Below are positions 26,492 to 34,364 of a stretch of 64,000 nucleotides of DNA, in pieces. The DNA lies in NCBI GenBank assembly GCA_963696495.1, contig CAVOKJ010000003.1, forward strand, positions 248,001 through 312,000, given 5' to 3'. Below the pieces are notes generated by a model. That model saw only the letters and a list, made by a program, of their open reading frames with translations. It did not search any database and was not told the DNA's origin. The position numbers and the translations under genes were made by a program. Positions within the stretch are counted from its first letter, which is position 1. Each line of letters begins with the position of its first letter. The DNA comes from Bog-756 sp963696495. GTDB taxonomy: Bacteria; Actinomycetota; Acidimicrobiia; Acidimicrobiales; RAAP-2.

Positions 26492-27614
26492 GGGAGATCC
26501 AAGCGGACGGATCGCGGATCTCGAGCAGTGAGGGAAGCCACTCCGGTCCCCGCCAGGCCCGGTCGAGCAGCTCGGGCCCACCGGAGTCCTCGACGGCGGC
26601 GATGAAGCGCTCGCCTTCCTCGTACTGCCGCAGCTTGGCCTCGAGGCCGATCAGCTGCTGGAGGAGCCTCGCCGGTCCCCGCGTCTGCTTGCGACGCTGG
26701 CGCAGCACCTCGCTGAAACGGGCGGCACTGGGGATGTCGGCCGCACCGGCCCGGTCCATCGTCACGTCGCCGTGTCCCTCGAGCAGGCTCATGAGCGCCT
26801 GGATCTTGTGGAGGCCCTCCAACTGCTCGGGGGTGGCGACGAGCCCGAGGGCCCCGTTGTCCCGCAGCGGGTTTCGACCGGCCCGGATCTCCTCGGTCAT
26901 CCGCTTGAGGGCCTCGGCGAACCGGGAGGGGTCCGGCTCGAGGGAGCCGATGCCCTCTTCGACCAGGGAGACGAAGTAGTCACGCATCCACGGGATGGCC
27001 GTGAACTGGCACCGGTGGGTCACCTCATGGAGCGCCAGCCACAGCCGGAACTCGCGCGGCTCGAACCCGTGGAGCTGTTCGAGGGCCACCACGTTGGGAC
27101 CGACGAAGTAGACGATGTCCTGGTCCTCGACGGCATCCTCGGTGAGCAGCAGGTCGTACTGACCGAGCACCCGGGTGGACAGCCAGCCGAGCACCAACCC
27201 CATCTGCGTGCCAGTGGCCACCCTCCCGGCGGAGGCCAGCGGACCGGCCAGGGCCTCGGTGACCCGGTTGCTGACCGGCAGCCGCATCGGGTCGAGCTTG
27301 TCGAGGTGGGGACCGACCAGTCGCTGGAAGCTCGAGACGTTGGCGTGCACCCACCCGGCCCGGTCGGTCACCCGGGCCCGTGCCGGCCCCGACGACGAAC
27401 GCAGCCCGGTCGACTCCGCCACCAGCTCCTCGGCCTGGGCGGTGAGCTCCTCGAAGTCCGCCTGCAGCAGATCCGGGCGGTAGGGGGCGGGCAGATGACT
27501 CCGGTTGCCCACCCAGCCGGCCACCCGCTCGGCGGTGTCCCACGCCACGGCCCCCGAACCGCCGGACGCCGACGGGACGGGATCGCTGGCTGGCTCGGTC
27601 GCGGTGTCGGTCAC
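26460..27614 (-). CDS. DUF2342 zinc-dependent metallohydrolase (zincin-like)
   Basis: A 384-residue protein of the actinobacterial DUF2342 family, sometimes annotated as F420-biosynthesis associated. The zincin motif H-E-x-x-H is seen in LALHEVTHRCQF near residue 190, and a downstream LLEGHGDVTMD near 275 gives a likely third ligand. The family fold begins with the AWDTAERVAGWVGNRS segment and has LVGPNVVAL-like VYFVGPNVVALEQ before the active site. There is no signal peptide or membrane segment. In mycobacteria the same gene lies directly upstream of tilS and hpt, exactly as here. Its substrate is unknown. The N-terminal 20 residues are Ser/Pro/Thr-rich and probably disordered. Confidence 0.85.
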   Translation of the reverse strand: MTDTATEPASDPVPSASGGSGAVAWDTAERVAGWVGNRSHLPAPYRPDLLQADFEELTAQAEELVAESTGLRSSSGPARARVTDRAGWVHANVSSFQRLVGPHLDKLDPMRLPVSNRVTEALAGPLASAGRVATGTQMGLVLGWLSTRVLGQYDLLLTEDAVEDQDIVYFVGPNVVALEQLHGFEPREFRLWLALHEVTHRCQFTAIPWMRDYFVSLVEEGIGSLEPDPSRFAEALKRMTEEIRAGRNPLRDNGALGLVATPEQLEGLHKIQALMSLLEGHGDVTMDRAGAADIPSAARFSEVLRQRRKQTRGPARLLQQLIGLEAKLRQYEEGERFIAAVEDSGGPELLDRAWRGPEWLPSLLEIRDPSAWISRVGTTPALSG

Positions 27615-27689
27615 GGGGTCCAGTGTAGGGACCGCCGACGGCGCCGGCCGGTCGAGCGTGCCCCCCTCACCGACCGGCCCCGAAATCCG

Positions 27690-27998
27690 CTAGTTGGCCT
27701 GGCGGCTGTGCTCTTCGTTCAGAGCGTCGGCCACCCTCGTGATCAGCTCCTCCGGCACGTGGTCCTTGCACCGGCTGGCGATGACCTTGCGCAATTCGGA
27801 CTCGAACCCGTAGGCCCCCACGCAGGGGCCGCACAGGTCGAGGTGCCGGCTGATCTCGGCCCGCCGCTCCTCGGTCAGCTCCCCGTCGAGATAGAAGTAC
27901 AGGCGCTCGATGGTCTCGTCACAACCGACGAATCCGGCCGGCCTGGCCTCACCACCGCTCGGTACTGCCGGATTCCCCGGCGCTTCGCTGTCTCCCAC
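27690..27998 (-). CDS. rsrA: Zinc-containing anti-sigma factor, RsrA-like
   Basis: A 102-residue protein with the ZAS anti-sigma signature H-x3-C-x2-C in RHLDLCGPC, plus an upstream Cys in GFVGCDETIERLYFYLDGEL and a downstream Cys (SRCKDH). In RsrA these residues hold zinc and form a disulfide on oxidation, which releases SigR. It starts 14 bases after the sigma gene, so they are co-transcribed. The fit in position, size and motif is good; the direct evidence for redox sensing is family knowledge. The N-terminal 24 residues before the conserved part are extra. Confidence 0.88.
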   Translation of the reverse strand: MGDSEAPGNPAVPSGGEARPAGFVGCDETIERLYFYLDGELTEERRAEISRHLDLCGPCVGAYGFESELRKVIASRCKDHVPEELITRVADALNEEHSRQAN

Positions 27999-28012
27999 TG
28001 CTGGCGCTCTCC

Positions 28013-28591
28013 CTACCTGGCCTCGTCGGTCGCCCCTACGAGGCCCCGTGTCCTACCACGATCGACCAACGCCTTCTGCAGCGCTTTTCTTCCTCGATGG
28101 ATCCGACTCATGACCGTTCCGATGGGCACGTCGGTGATCTCGGCGATCTCCTTGTACGAGAATCCCTCCACATCGGCGAGCAGTACGGCCATCCGGAACG
28201 ACTCGGGGAGCGACTCGATGGCCGCCTTGACGTCGGCGTCGGTGAACCGGTCGAGGGCCTCGTCCTCGGCGCTCCGGCCCAACCCGGCGTTCTGGTCGCC
28301 CGACAGGTGGTGGTAGAGGTAGAGGTCCTCGACGTCCTCCACATCGGCGATCTCGGGACGGCGCTTCTTCGCCCGGTAGGTGTTGATGTAGGTGTTGGTC
28401 AGGATCCGGTAGAGCCATGCCTTCAGGTTGGTCCCCAGCTCGAAGGTGGCGAACGCCCGGTACGCCTTCAGATAGGTCTCCTGCACCAGGTCCTCGGCGT
28501 CGGCCGCATTCCGCGTCATCCGGAGCGCGGCCGTGTAGAGGGCGGGCATGTACTCCATTGCGAGATCGGAGAACACCGCCTGATCGGCCAT
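28013..28591 (-). CDS. sigR: ECF RNA polymerase sigma factor, SigR/SigH-like
   Basis: A 192-residue group-4 sigma factor. Region 2 (about 5-75) has YTAALRMTRNAADAEDLVQETYLKAYRA, shortened here to DAEDLVQETYLKAYRA, and LKAWLYRILTNTYIN. Region 4 (about 125-180) has LPESFRMAVLLADVEGFSY and the helix-turn-helix IAEITDVPIGTVMSRIHRGRK. It precedes the zinc anti-sigma gene, as in the SigR/RsrA thiol-stress system that controls thioredoxin and mycothiol genes. I do not find a clear GGAAT-type autoregulated promoter in the 71 bases before a divergent ORF. The ATG at 28591 starts the usual N-terminus. Confidence 0.9.
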   Translation of the reverse strand: MADQAVFSDLAMEYMPALYTAALRMTRNAADAEDLVQETYLKAYRAFATFELGTNLKAWLYRILTNTYINTYRAKKRRPEIADVEDVEDLYLYHHLSGDQNAGLGRSAEDEALDRFTDADVKAAIESLPESFRMAVLLADVEGFSYKEIAEITDVPIGTVMSRIHRGRKALQKALVDRGRTRGLVGATDEAR

Positions 28592-28662
28592 GCAAGCACC
28601 CTACACAGCCTGGCACCGTCTGCCACCACGGGTCCGTTACCGGCGGCCTCGCGCCGGGCATG

Positions 28663-28998
28663 ATGGGCACTGTGAACGAGCGCTCCCTCCTCAGTCCCAC
28701 CCCGTCCCCCAGCGGCGGAGGCCGCAGCCGCGGAGTCCCCAGCGGCGGCGTCCGTGCCGACGGCGAGCTGCGTCCCGTCGTCCTCAGCAGCGCCTGGCAC
28801 CGGGGGGACCGCGTGTCCAAGGTCCTGAGGCCGGACGGCTCGGTGTTCACCGTCACCGTCCCCCGCCTGGCCATGGACGACCGCACCGCCCACCTGGTGG
28901 CCGGCGGCCGATGGATCTCCGACGACGGTGGGGGGCCACGGCTCTCGGGCAGCGGCCTGGTCCGCCTGGCCGCCGCTGCCGGGGTCGCCGCCCACTAG
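28663..28998 (+). CDS. Hypothetical protein divergent from sigR
   Basis: An open frame of 111 residues transcribed away from sigR. The N-terminal third is Ser/Pro/Gly-rich; residues about 35-95 look like a small beta-rich domain with LRPVVLSSAWHRGDRV, VFTVTVPRLAMDD and GGRWISDD. No family recognised, no signal peptide and no cysteine. Two in-frame ATG codons (28660, 28663) and a GTG at 28672 could start it; none has a strong ribosome site. The reading frame has a coding-like third-position GC bias, but this genome's composition makes long open frames common, so it may be spurious. Confidence 0.4.
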   Translation: MGTVNERSLLSPTPSPSGGGRSRGVPSGGVRADGELRPVVLSSAWHRGDRVSKVLRPDGSVFTVTVPRLAMDDRTAHLVAGGRWISDDGGGPRLSGSGLVRLAAAAGVAAH

Positions 28999-29050
28999 GC
29001 CCGACACCCGACGGCGCCACCCGCCGCGCCGGCAGCCGGCAGCCGGCAGC

Positions 29051-29584
29051 TCAGGCCTCCGACGCGGCCTCCGGCCCGTCGCCGCGTCGGCTGGCCGCCA
29101 GCATGCCGACGGCGGCGCCGACCCCGAGCACCGTGGAGAACAGGGAGGGTCGCAGGCCACCGCGCGACTTCCCCCTCGCACCGTCGAGCGAGTAGCGGCC
29201 GGGCCCCAGGGCCGAGAGGGCGGCGGCGGTGCCGCCCACGACCCCGACGTACTCCCAGCCGCCCTTGAAGATGAAGAACCCCTTGCCCTTGTGGTCGGTG
29301 GCGGCGGCGACGGTCATCACCCCGATGACGCCGGCCGAGGCGAGCGGCGTCATCGCCCCGAGGGTGAGCAGCGTGCCGGTGGTGATCTCGGTGGTCGCCG
29401 CCATGCGGGCGTGCACGGCCGCCGGCTCCAGACCGAGGGAGGCGAACCACTTGGTGGTCCCCTCGAGGCCGCCGGGGCCTCTGACCTTGTTCATGCCGTG
29501 GACGACCATCATCGGGCCGATGGTCAGCCGCAGGATGAGCGCCGCCACGTCCGATCCCGATCGGTTGCTCTGTGACTTCCGCAT
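29051..29584 (-). CDS. DoxX family membrane protein
   Basis: A 177-residue membrane protein with about four transmembrane segments: LILRLTIGPMMVVHGMNKV, a central pair around LLTLGAMTPLASAGVIGVMTVAAA, WEYVGVVGGTAAALSAL, and a final segment LGVGAAVGMLAAS. The DoxX hallmarks are the R-x-x-x-G-x-x-x-x-x-H-G-x-x-K motif in the first helix and FKGGWEY near 108. DoxX proteins are linked to thiol-redox and quinone-related processes, but the function of this branch is unknown. The C-terminal 40 residues are basic and probably cytoplasmic. ATG at 29584 has AAGGAG eight bases upstream. It stands between the sigR locus and the acyl-CoA dehydrogenase pair. Confidence 0.85.
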   Translation of the reverse strand: MRKSQSNRSGSDVAALILRLTIGPMMVVHGMNKVRGPGGLEGTTKWFASLGLEPAAVHARMAATTEITTGTLLTLGAMTPLASAGVIGVMTVAAATDHKGKGFFIFKGGWEYVGVVGGTAAALSALGPGRYSLDGARGKSRGGLRPSLFSTVLGVGAAVGMLAASRRGDGPEAASEA

Positions 29585-29691
29585 GATGCGCTCCTTGTGA
29601 TCGGCTCCCGCTGGGGTGTGGCTGTGCGGCAGCCCGGCGATCTTACGGCCGGGTGCCGGCGGGCACCAACGACGGCGCCCACGGCGGCCGG

Positions 29692-30981
29692 TCAGTTGGA
29701 CCGGGTGGGCGAGGGGTTGTGCCGGACCTCGTCGAAGGGCTTGTCCTTGTCGGCGGCGTACTCCCGGGGCATGCCGAGGACGCGTTCGCTGATGATGTTG
29801 CGCTGCATCTCGCTGCTCCCCCCTCCGAGGCTGCCCCCCTGGCGGAGGAGGAACTCGATGCCCTGTTGTCCCGCCGGGTCGTCGGGCTCGTGGACGCCGG
29901 CCCTGGCGCCGGCGATCTCCAGGCCGATGTCACAACGGCGCTCCGAGTTGTTGGCGGCGAAGAGCCGGGGCAGTGAGCCGGCCGGGCCCGGGAACGCGCC
30001 GGTGCGGATCCCCGTCGTGACCCGCCTGATGAGCTGGGCGCCGACCAGCTCGTTGGCGCGGGCCTCTGCCAGCAGCTGGCGCACGCGGGGGTCCTGGGTC
30101 GAGCCCGTGGCCTTGGCCAGCTCGACCAGCTCGTTCCGACCACCCCCCCGGTCGCCGCGTCCACCGCTGCCGCTGCTGTACGGGGATCCGCCGCCGACGG
30201 CGTCACGCTCGTGGTACAGGAGCCGGGAGGCGACCGTCCACCCGTCGTTGACCTGGCCCACGACGTCAGAGGCGGGGATGGCCACGTCGTCGAAGAACTC
30301 CTGGCAGAACTCGTTGGACCCGTTGACCATCCTGATCTGGCGCACCTCGATCCCCGGCTGGTGGATCTTCACGATGAAGCAGGTGAGCCCCCGGTGCTTG
30401 GTGGCGTGGGGGTCGGTCCGGGCGAGGCACAGCGCGTAGTCGGACCGGTGGGCCCCCGAGCTCCAGATCTTCGAGCCGTTGAGGACGAACACGTCCCCGT
30501 CCCGGGTCGCCCGGGTGACCAGGCCGGCGAGGTCCGACCCGCCCGAGGGCTCGGACAGGAACTGCACCCACAGCTCGGCTCCCTCGAGCATCGCCGGGAT
30601 GTGGCGGCGCTTGTGCTCCTCGGTCCCGAAGTCGAGCAGGGTGGCGGCCATGATGCCGAACGTGGGCACGTTGAAGAGGATGGGCATCTCGTAGGGGGCC
30701 GCCTCCTGATTGAAGGCGGTCTGGTGGGCGCGGGAGAGTCCCAGCCCGCCGTACTCGGCGGGAAAGCAGATGCCGGCGAAGCCGCCGTCGAAGAGCGTCT
30801 TCTGCAGTCGACGGGCCCGGGTGCCGTCCTCGTCCTCGCGCATCAGCTCGAAGTTGCTGCGATCCTCGAGCCGGGGCATCGAGGCGGCCAGGAAGGCGCG
30901 GGCCCGGAGGCGGAACTCCTCGACCTCCTCCGGATCGGCGGTGGCCGGGACCACGTGGTCGCCCGCGCTCGGCTCAGCCAC
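29692..30981 (-). CDS. Acyl-CoA dehydrogenase, catalytic-type subunit of a heteromeric pair
   Basis: A 429-residue FAD-dependent dehydrogenase that would introduce an alpha-beta double bond in an acyl-CoA. It shows the acyl-CoA dehydrogenase middle domain (FLSEPSGGSDLAGL, VLNGSKIWSSGAH) and a C-terminal domain ending in GGGSSEMQRNIISERVLGMPRE, which holds the usual Glu. A Gly/Arg-rich insertion (about residues 265-285) is unusual. The GTG start overlaps the upstream dehydrogenase by 8 bases. The partner lacks the C-terminal G-G-x-x-E-I motif, so the two probably form an alpha2beta2 enzyme like FadE28-FadE29 of cholesterol side-chain degradation. Substrate is inferred only from this similarity. 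Confidence 0.85.
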   Translation of the reverse strand: MAEPSAGDHVVPATADPEEVEEFRLRARAFLAASMPRLEDRSNFELMREDEDGTRARRLQKTLFDGGFAGICFPAEYGGLGLSRAHQTAFNQEAAPYEMPILFNVPTFGIMAATLLDFGTEEHKRRHIPAMLEGAELWVQFLSEPSGGSDLAGLVTRATRDGDVFVLNGSKIWSSGAHRSDYALCLARTDPHATKHRGLTCFIVKIHQPGIEVRQIRMVNGSNEFCQEFFDDVAIPASDVVGQVNDGWTVASRLLYHERDAVGGGSPYSSGSGGRGDRGGGRNELVELAKATGSTQDPRVRQLLAEARANELVGAQLIRRVTTGIRTGAFPGPAGSLPRLFAANNSERRCDIGLEIAGARAGVHEPDDPAGQQGIEFLLRQGGSLGGGSSEMQRNIISERVLGMPREYAADKDKPFDEVRHNPSPTRSN

Positions 30982-32128
30982 CGTCGACCTCCTGGCCCGG
31001 CTCGAGGCCGAGGCGTCGGGCGATCCGCTCACGGTGGTCGGTGGGCGTCCCGTGGAGCACGGTGTCCTGCACGACCCGACGCAGGTAGAGGTGCAGGTCG
31101 TGATCCCACGTGACCCCGATGCCGCCGTGGAGCTGGACGCAGTCCTGGAGGATGGCCGGCGCGTGGTCCCCGATGTAGGACTTGGCCACGCTGACCAGCT
31201 CGGCCGCTCTGGTCGACCGCCCGTCCACGGCGCGGGCGGCCGCCTGGGCGGTGGCCAGGCAGGCCTCCACCCACAGCTTGAGGTCGGCGAAGCGGTGCTT
31301 GAGCGCCTGGTACGAGGCGAGGGGTCGGCCGAACGAGTAGCGGTCGAACGCGTACTCGAGGGTGAGCCCGAACATGCGGTCGACCGCACCGGCCATCTCC
31401 GCGCACTGGAGCACCACGGCGATCTCGGTGAGCCGCTCGATCTCGTCGGCCGCGCCCCCCACCTCCCCGACGACGTCGGTCGAGGACAGCTCGACCCCGT
31501 CGAAGGACACGGTGGCGTACCGGCGGACCAGGTCCAGTGACTCGAGGGGCGACGCGGTCACCCCGGGAAGATCGGCGCGCACGAGGAAGTGGGTGGGTGA
31601 CCCGTCGACCGACGCGGCGACGAGCAGCCAGTCGGCCTCGGCTCCCGCCTCGACCGGCCCCTTCGTCCCGTTCAGCGAGAAGCCGTCGGCCCTCGGGGCG
31701 GCCACGAGCGTCGCGCCGTCCGCCCAGGGCACCCCGGGCTCGGCGAGGCACCAGCTGGCGATGGTCTCGCCCGAGACGATGCCCGGCAGGAGCGAGTGGC
31801 GCTGGTCCCCGCTGCCCGACTGCGCCACCGCCGACGCCACCAGGTTGGTCGGCGCCAGCGGGCCCGGCGAGACCCGCCGTCCCATCTCCTCGGCCACGAG
31901 TACCAGGTCCAAGAGACCGTGGCCCGAGATGCTCCCTCCGCCGTCGTCGTCGGTGAGGAGCAGTGAGGTCCAGCCCAGCTCGGCACCGCGTCGCCACCAG
32001 TCGAGCGGGAAGCCGGCGGCTTCCTTCTCCGCCCACTCGCGCACCGTGGTGACGGGGCAGGACGTATCGAGGAACCGGGCGGTGGTCTCGTCGAAGAGCA
32101 CCTGGTCGTCAGTGAGTTGCAGTTCCAT
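30974..32128 (-). CDS. Acyl-CoA dehydrogenase, non-catalytic-type subunit of a heteromeric pair
   Basis: A 384-residue protein with an acyl-CoA dehydrogenase fold. The N-terminal domain (ELQLTDDQVLFDETTARFL) and the C-terminal domain (SFGRPLASYQALKHRFAD, QLHGGIGVTWDHDLHLYLRR) are recognisable. The middle domain is divergent, and the G-G-x-x-E-I segment that normally carries the catalytic base in this family is replaced by a sequence ending HGTPTDHRERIARRLG. It is followed by a dehydrogenase with an intact motif, overlapping by 8 bases. Pairs like this are known as heteromeric FadE enzymes in actinobacteria. It is first in its transcript, divergent from a DUF35/thiolase-like operon. Confidence 0.82.
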   Translation of the reverse strand: MELQLTDDQVLFDETTARFLDTSCPVTTVREWAEKEAAGFPLDWWRRGAELGWTSLLLTDDDGGGSISGHGLLDLVLVAEEMGRRVSPGPLAPTNLVASAVAQSGSGDQRHSLLPGIVSGETIASWCLAEPGVPWADGATLVAAPRADGFSLNGTKGPVEAGAEADWLLVAASVDGSPTHFLVRADLPGVTASPLESLDLVRRYATVSFDGVELSSTDVVGEVGGAADEIERLTEIAVVLQCAEMAGAVDRMFGLTLEYAFDRYSFGRPLASYQALKHRFADLKLWVEACLATAQAAARAVDGRSTRAAELVSVAKSYIGDHAPAILQDCVQLHGGIGVTWDHDLHLYLRRVVQDTVLHGTPTDHRERIARRLGLEPGQEVDGG

Positions 32129-32655
32129 CCGTTCCCCTCGGGTCCCCTCAGGGCCGCGTGCGGTCGGGCACGCGCCCGGCCTCGGGCTCGAACGCGGGCT
32201 CGAGAAGGGGACGGCCCTGGGGCCCGGGTGGGCTCACCGGTCGCCGGACGGGAGGAGACGAAGGCGGAGGCTGTCGATCCGGCGGAAGCCGACCCCGCGG
32301 AGGTCGAATCCGCAGGTCAGCCCGGTCCCGGCGCGGCCATTCTCGGCGGCGCGACCTGATTCGTCGATGTCCATCCAGGACCCCCTCCCGGTCATCCGGG
32401 CGACCACCGGGCTTCCCTGTCGGGCCCGCTGCGCTCCCTCGGCGTCGCCAAGGTAGCACGTCTGTTTTCCGGTCCGGCCGGCACGACGGCCACGGGCGGC
32501 CGCCGTCCCACCGGCGTCCTCGGTCCGCCGCGCGCCGGCGCCGGTCCCCGCGAGAATCGCGGTTATCCTCCCCGCCGGACCCGACGGGTCCGACGACCGG
32601 ACGGAGCGCATACGACGTGCGGTGGCCGGTGGACTCGGTGGGACAGGAGGGAACG
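32129..32655. other. 527-base divergent spacer, no gene found
   Basis: Divergent spacer between the acyl-CoA dehydrogenase pair (minus) and the DUF35 operon (plus). It contains a relatively AT-rich patch CACGTCTGTTTTCC near 32457-32470 and another (AATCGCGGTTATCC) near 32555-32568, either of which may belong to a promoter. Open frames here are Arg/Pro-rich and have no protein-like features. AGGAGG at 32645-32650 is the ribosome site of the DUF35 gene. Confidence 0.5.
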
Positions 32656-33126
32656 ATGACGACGACCGACACGCCCTTTCGGATACTGCCGGAGCTGACG
32701 GACCGGAACCGCCACTTCTGGCAGGGAGGCCGGGACGGTCAGCTCGTCTTCCTCCGCTGTCGCTGCGGCTACTACCTCCACCCGCCCATCCCCATCTGCC
32801 CCCGCGACCAGTCGAAGGACATCGCCCCCGAGGCGGTGAGCGGTCGGGCCACCGTCGCCAGCTTCACCGTCAACCACCACCAGTGGATCCCCGGCTTCGA
32901 CCCCCCCTATGTCATCGCGCTGGTGTCGATCGTCGAGCAGCCGGAACTGCGCCTCACCACCAACATCGTGCACTGCCCCCCCGAGGCGGTCCACATCGGC
33001 ATGGAGGTCCAGGTGGTGTTCGAGCACCGGGAGGACGTCCACGGGGACATCTGGCTGCCCCTCTTCGAGCCGGTCGCCGGCGGAGGGACGACCCGGGGCG
33101 CGGCGACAGGGGACGACGATGCCTGA
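32656..33126 (+). CDS. DUF35 (zinc-ribbon/OB-fold) acyl-CoA-binding subunit
   Basis: A 156-residue protein that is one DUF35 module: an N-terminal helix, a zinc-ribbon-like turn (C35-R-C37 and C48-P-R-D51) and an OB fold (ATVASFTVNHHQW, VIALVSIVEQP). Two of the four zinc positions are not in the standard CxxC arrangement, so the ribbon may not bind metal. In steroid degradation, DUF35 proteins such as ChsH2's domain bind Ltp2 and help hold the CoA substrate. ATG at 32656 has AGGAGG five bases upstream. It overlaps the thiolase-like gene by 8 bases and was surely co-translated with it, so a complex of the two is likely. Confidence 0.85.
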   Translation: MTTTDTPFRILPELTDRNRHFWQGGRDGQLVFLRCRCGYYLHPPIPICPRDQSKDIAPEAVSGRATVASFTVNHHQWIPGFDPPYVIALVSIVEQPELRLTTNIVHCPPEAVHIGMEVQVVFEHREDVHGDIWLPLFEPVAGGGTTRGAATGDDDA

Positions 33127-34321
33127 CCGGCCGGTCGAACAACGGTGTGCCATCAGCGGGGTGGGCCAGTCGGCCATCGGCCGCCGCCTCGGGATCGACC
33201 CCCTCGAGCTGACCCTCGACGGCTGCCTGGCGGCGGTGGACGACGCCGGCCTGACGCTGGCCGACATCGACGGGGTCTCCACCTACCCGGGCATGATGTC
33301 GGCTCCCCGCGGCTTCACCGGTGCGGGTGCCATCGACGTCATCGACGCCCTGAGGATCAACGCCGACTGGCACGACAGCGGGACCGAGACGTCCGGCCAG
33401 CTCGGATCGGTGATGAAGGCATGCCTGGCGGTCGGGGCGGGCCTCGCCAACCACGTCTTGTGCTTCCGCTCGGTATGGGAGGGCAGCGCCCAGGGGTCGG
33501 CGGGGAGGGCCAGCGTGGGGATGGGGGGAGGCGGGAGCGGCTTCTACGCCTCCGGCTTCATGGAGTGGAACCTCCCCTTCGGTGCGGCCTCGGCCGCCTG
33601 CTGGGTCGCCCAGTACGCCCAGGCCCACATGCACCGGTACGGCACCACACCCGAGCAGTTGGCCCAGATCGCCCTCAACGCCCGGAGGAACGCCGGGCTC
33701 AACCCCAAGGCCATCTACCGCGATCCGATGACCATCGACGACTACTTCGCCTCACGGATGATCACCACCCCGCTCCGCCTGTACGACTGCGACGTCCCCT
33801 GCGACGGAGCCACCGCCTTCATCGTGTCCCGTCGCGAACTGGCGGAGGACCTGGCCAGTCAGCCCGTCTATGTGGAGGCCATCGGCACGGCCATGCGCGA
33901 CCGGCCCAGCTGGGACCAGATCCACGATCTCACCCGCACGGTGGGGGCCGACGCCGCCGCCCAGATGTGGTCCCGGACGGCGCTGACCCCCGCCGACGTG
34001 GACCTGGCCGAGATCTACGACGGCTTCAGCTTCCTCACCCTCCTGTGGCTCGAGGCGCTGGGTCTGTGCCCGATGGGCGAGAGCGGGCCGTTCGTCGAGG
34101 GCGGTCACCGCATCGCCCGGGACGGCCCGCTGCCCCTCAACACCCACGGGGGACAGCTGTCGGGCGGCCGGCTCCACGGCTACGGGTTCCTCCACGAGGC
34201 CTGCGTCCAGCTGCGGGGCACGGCCGGGGAGCGCCAGGTGGCCTCCGGCCCCACCGTGGCCGCCGTGGCCGCCGGCGGAGGGAACACGTGCGGGTGCATG
34301 CTGGTCTCCACGGGGACCTGA
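33119..34321 (+). CDS. Thiolase-fold lipid-transfer-like protein (Ltp2-type), probable aldolase
   Basis: A 400-residue thiolase-superfamily protein of the SCP2-thiolase branch. The place of the nucleophilic thiolase cysteine (normally C-A-S-G) reads ETSGQLGSVM and has no cysteine, so Claisen chemistry is unlikely. Family-like features are SAACWVAQYAQAHMHRYG, AEIYDGFSFLTL (Tyr300) and NTHGGQLSGGRLHGYGF (Tyr355). Ltp2 aldolases use two tyrosines and likewise lack that cysteine. Together with the overlapping DUF35 gene this suggests retro-aldol cleavage of a hydroxyacyl-CoA. Downstream is an acyl-CoA synthetase. The aldolase role is inference from the pairing and missing cysteine. Confidence 0.8.
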   Translation: MPDRPVEQRCAISGVGQSAIGRRLGIDPLELTLDGCLAAVDDAGLTLADIDGVSTYPGMMSAPRGFTGAGAIDVIDALRINADWHDSGTETSGQLGSVMKACLAVGAGLANHVLCFRSVWEGSAQGSAGRASVGMGGGGSGFYASGFMEWNLPFGAASAACWVAQYAQAHMHRYGTTPEQLAQIALNARRNAGLNPKAIYRDPMTIDDYFASRMITTPLRLYDCDVPCDGATAFIVSRRELAEDLASQPVYVEAIGTAMRDRPSWDQIHDLTRTVGADAAAQMWSRTALTPADVDLAEIYDGFSFLTLLWLEALGLCPMGESGPFVEGGHRIARDGPLPLNTHGGQLSGGRLHGYGFLHEACVQLRGTAGERQVASGPTVAAVAAGGGNTCGCMLVSTGT

Positions 34322-34364
34322 CCGTCACCACGGGACCGGCCACCTCGCCCCGGGCCGGCGTCCG

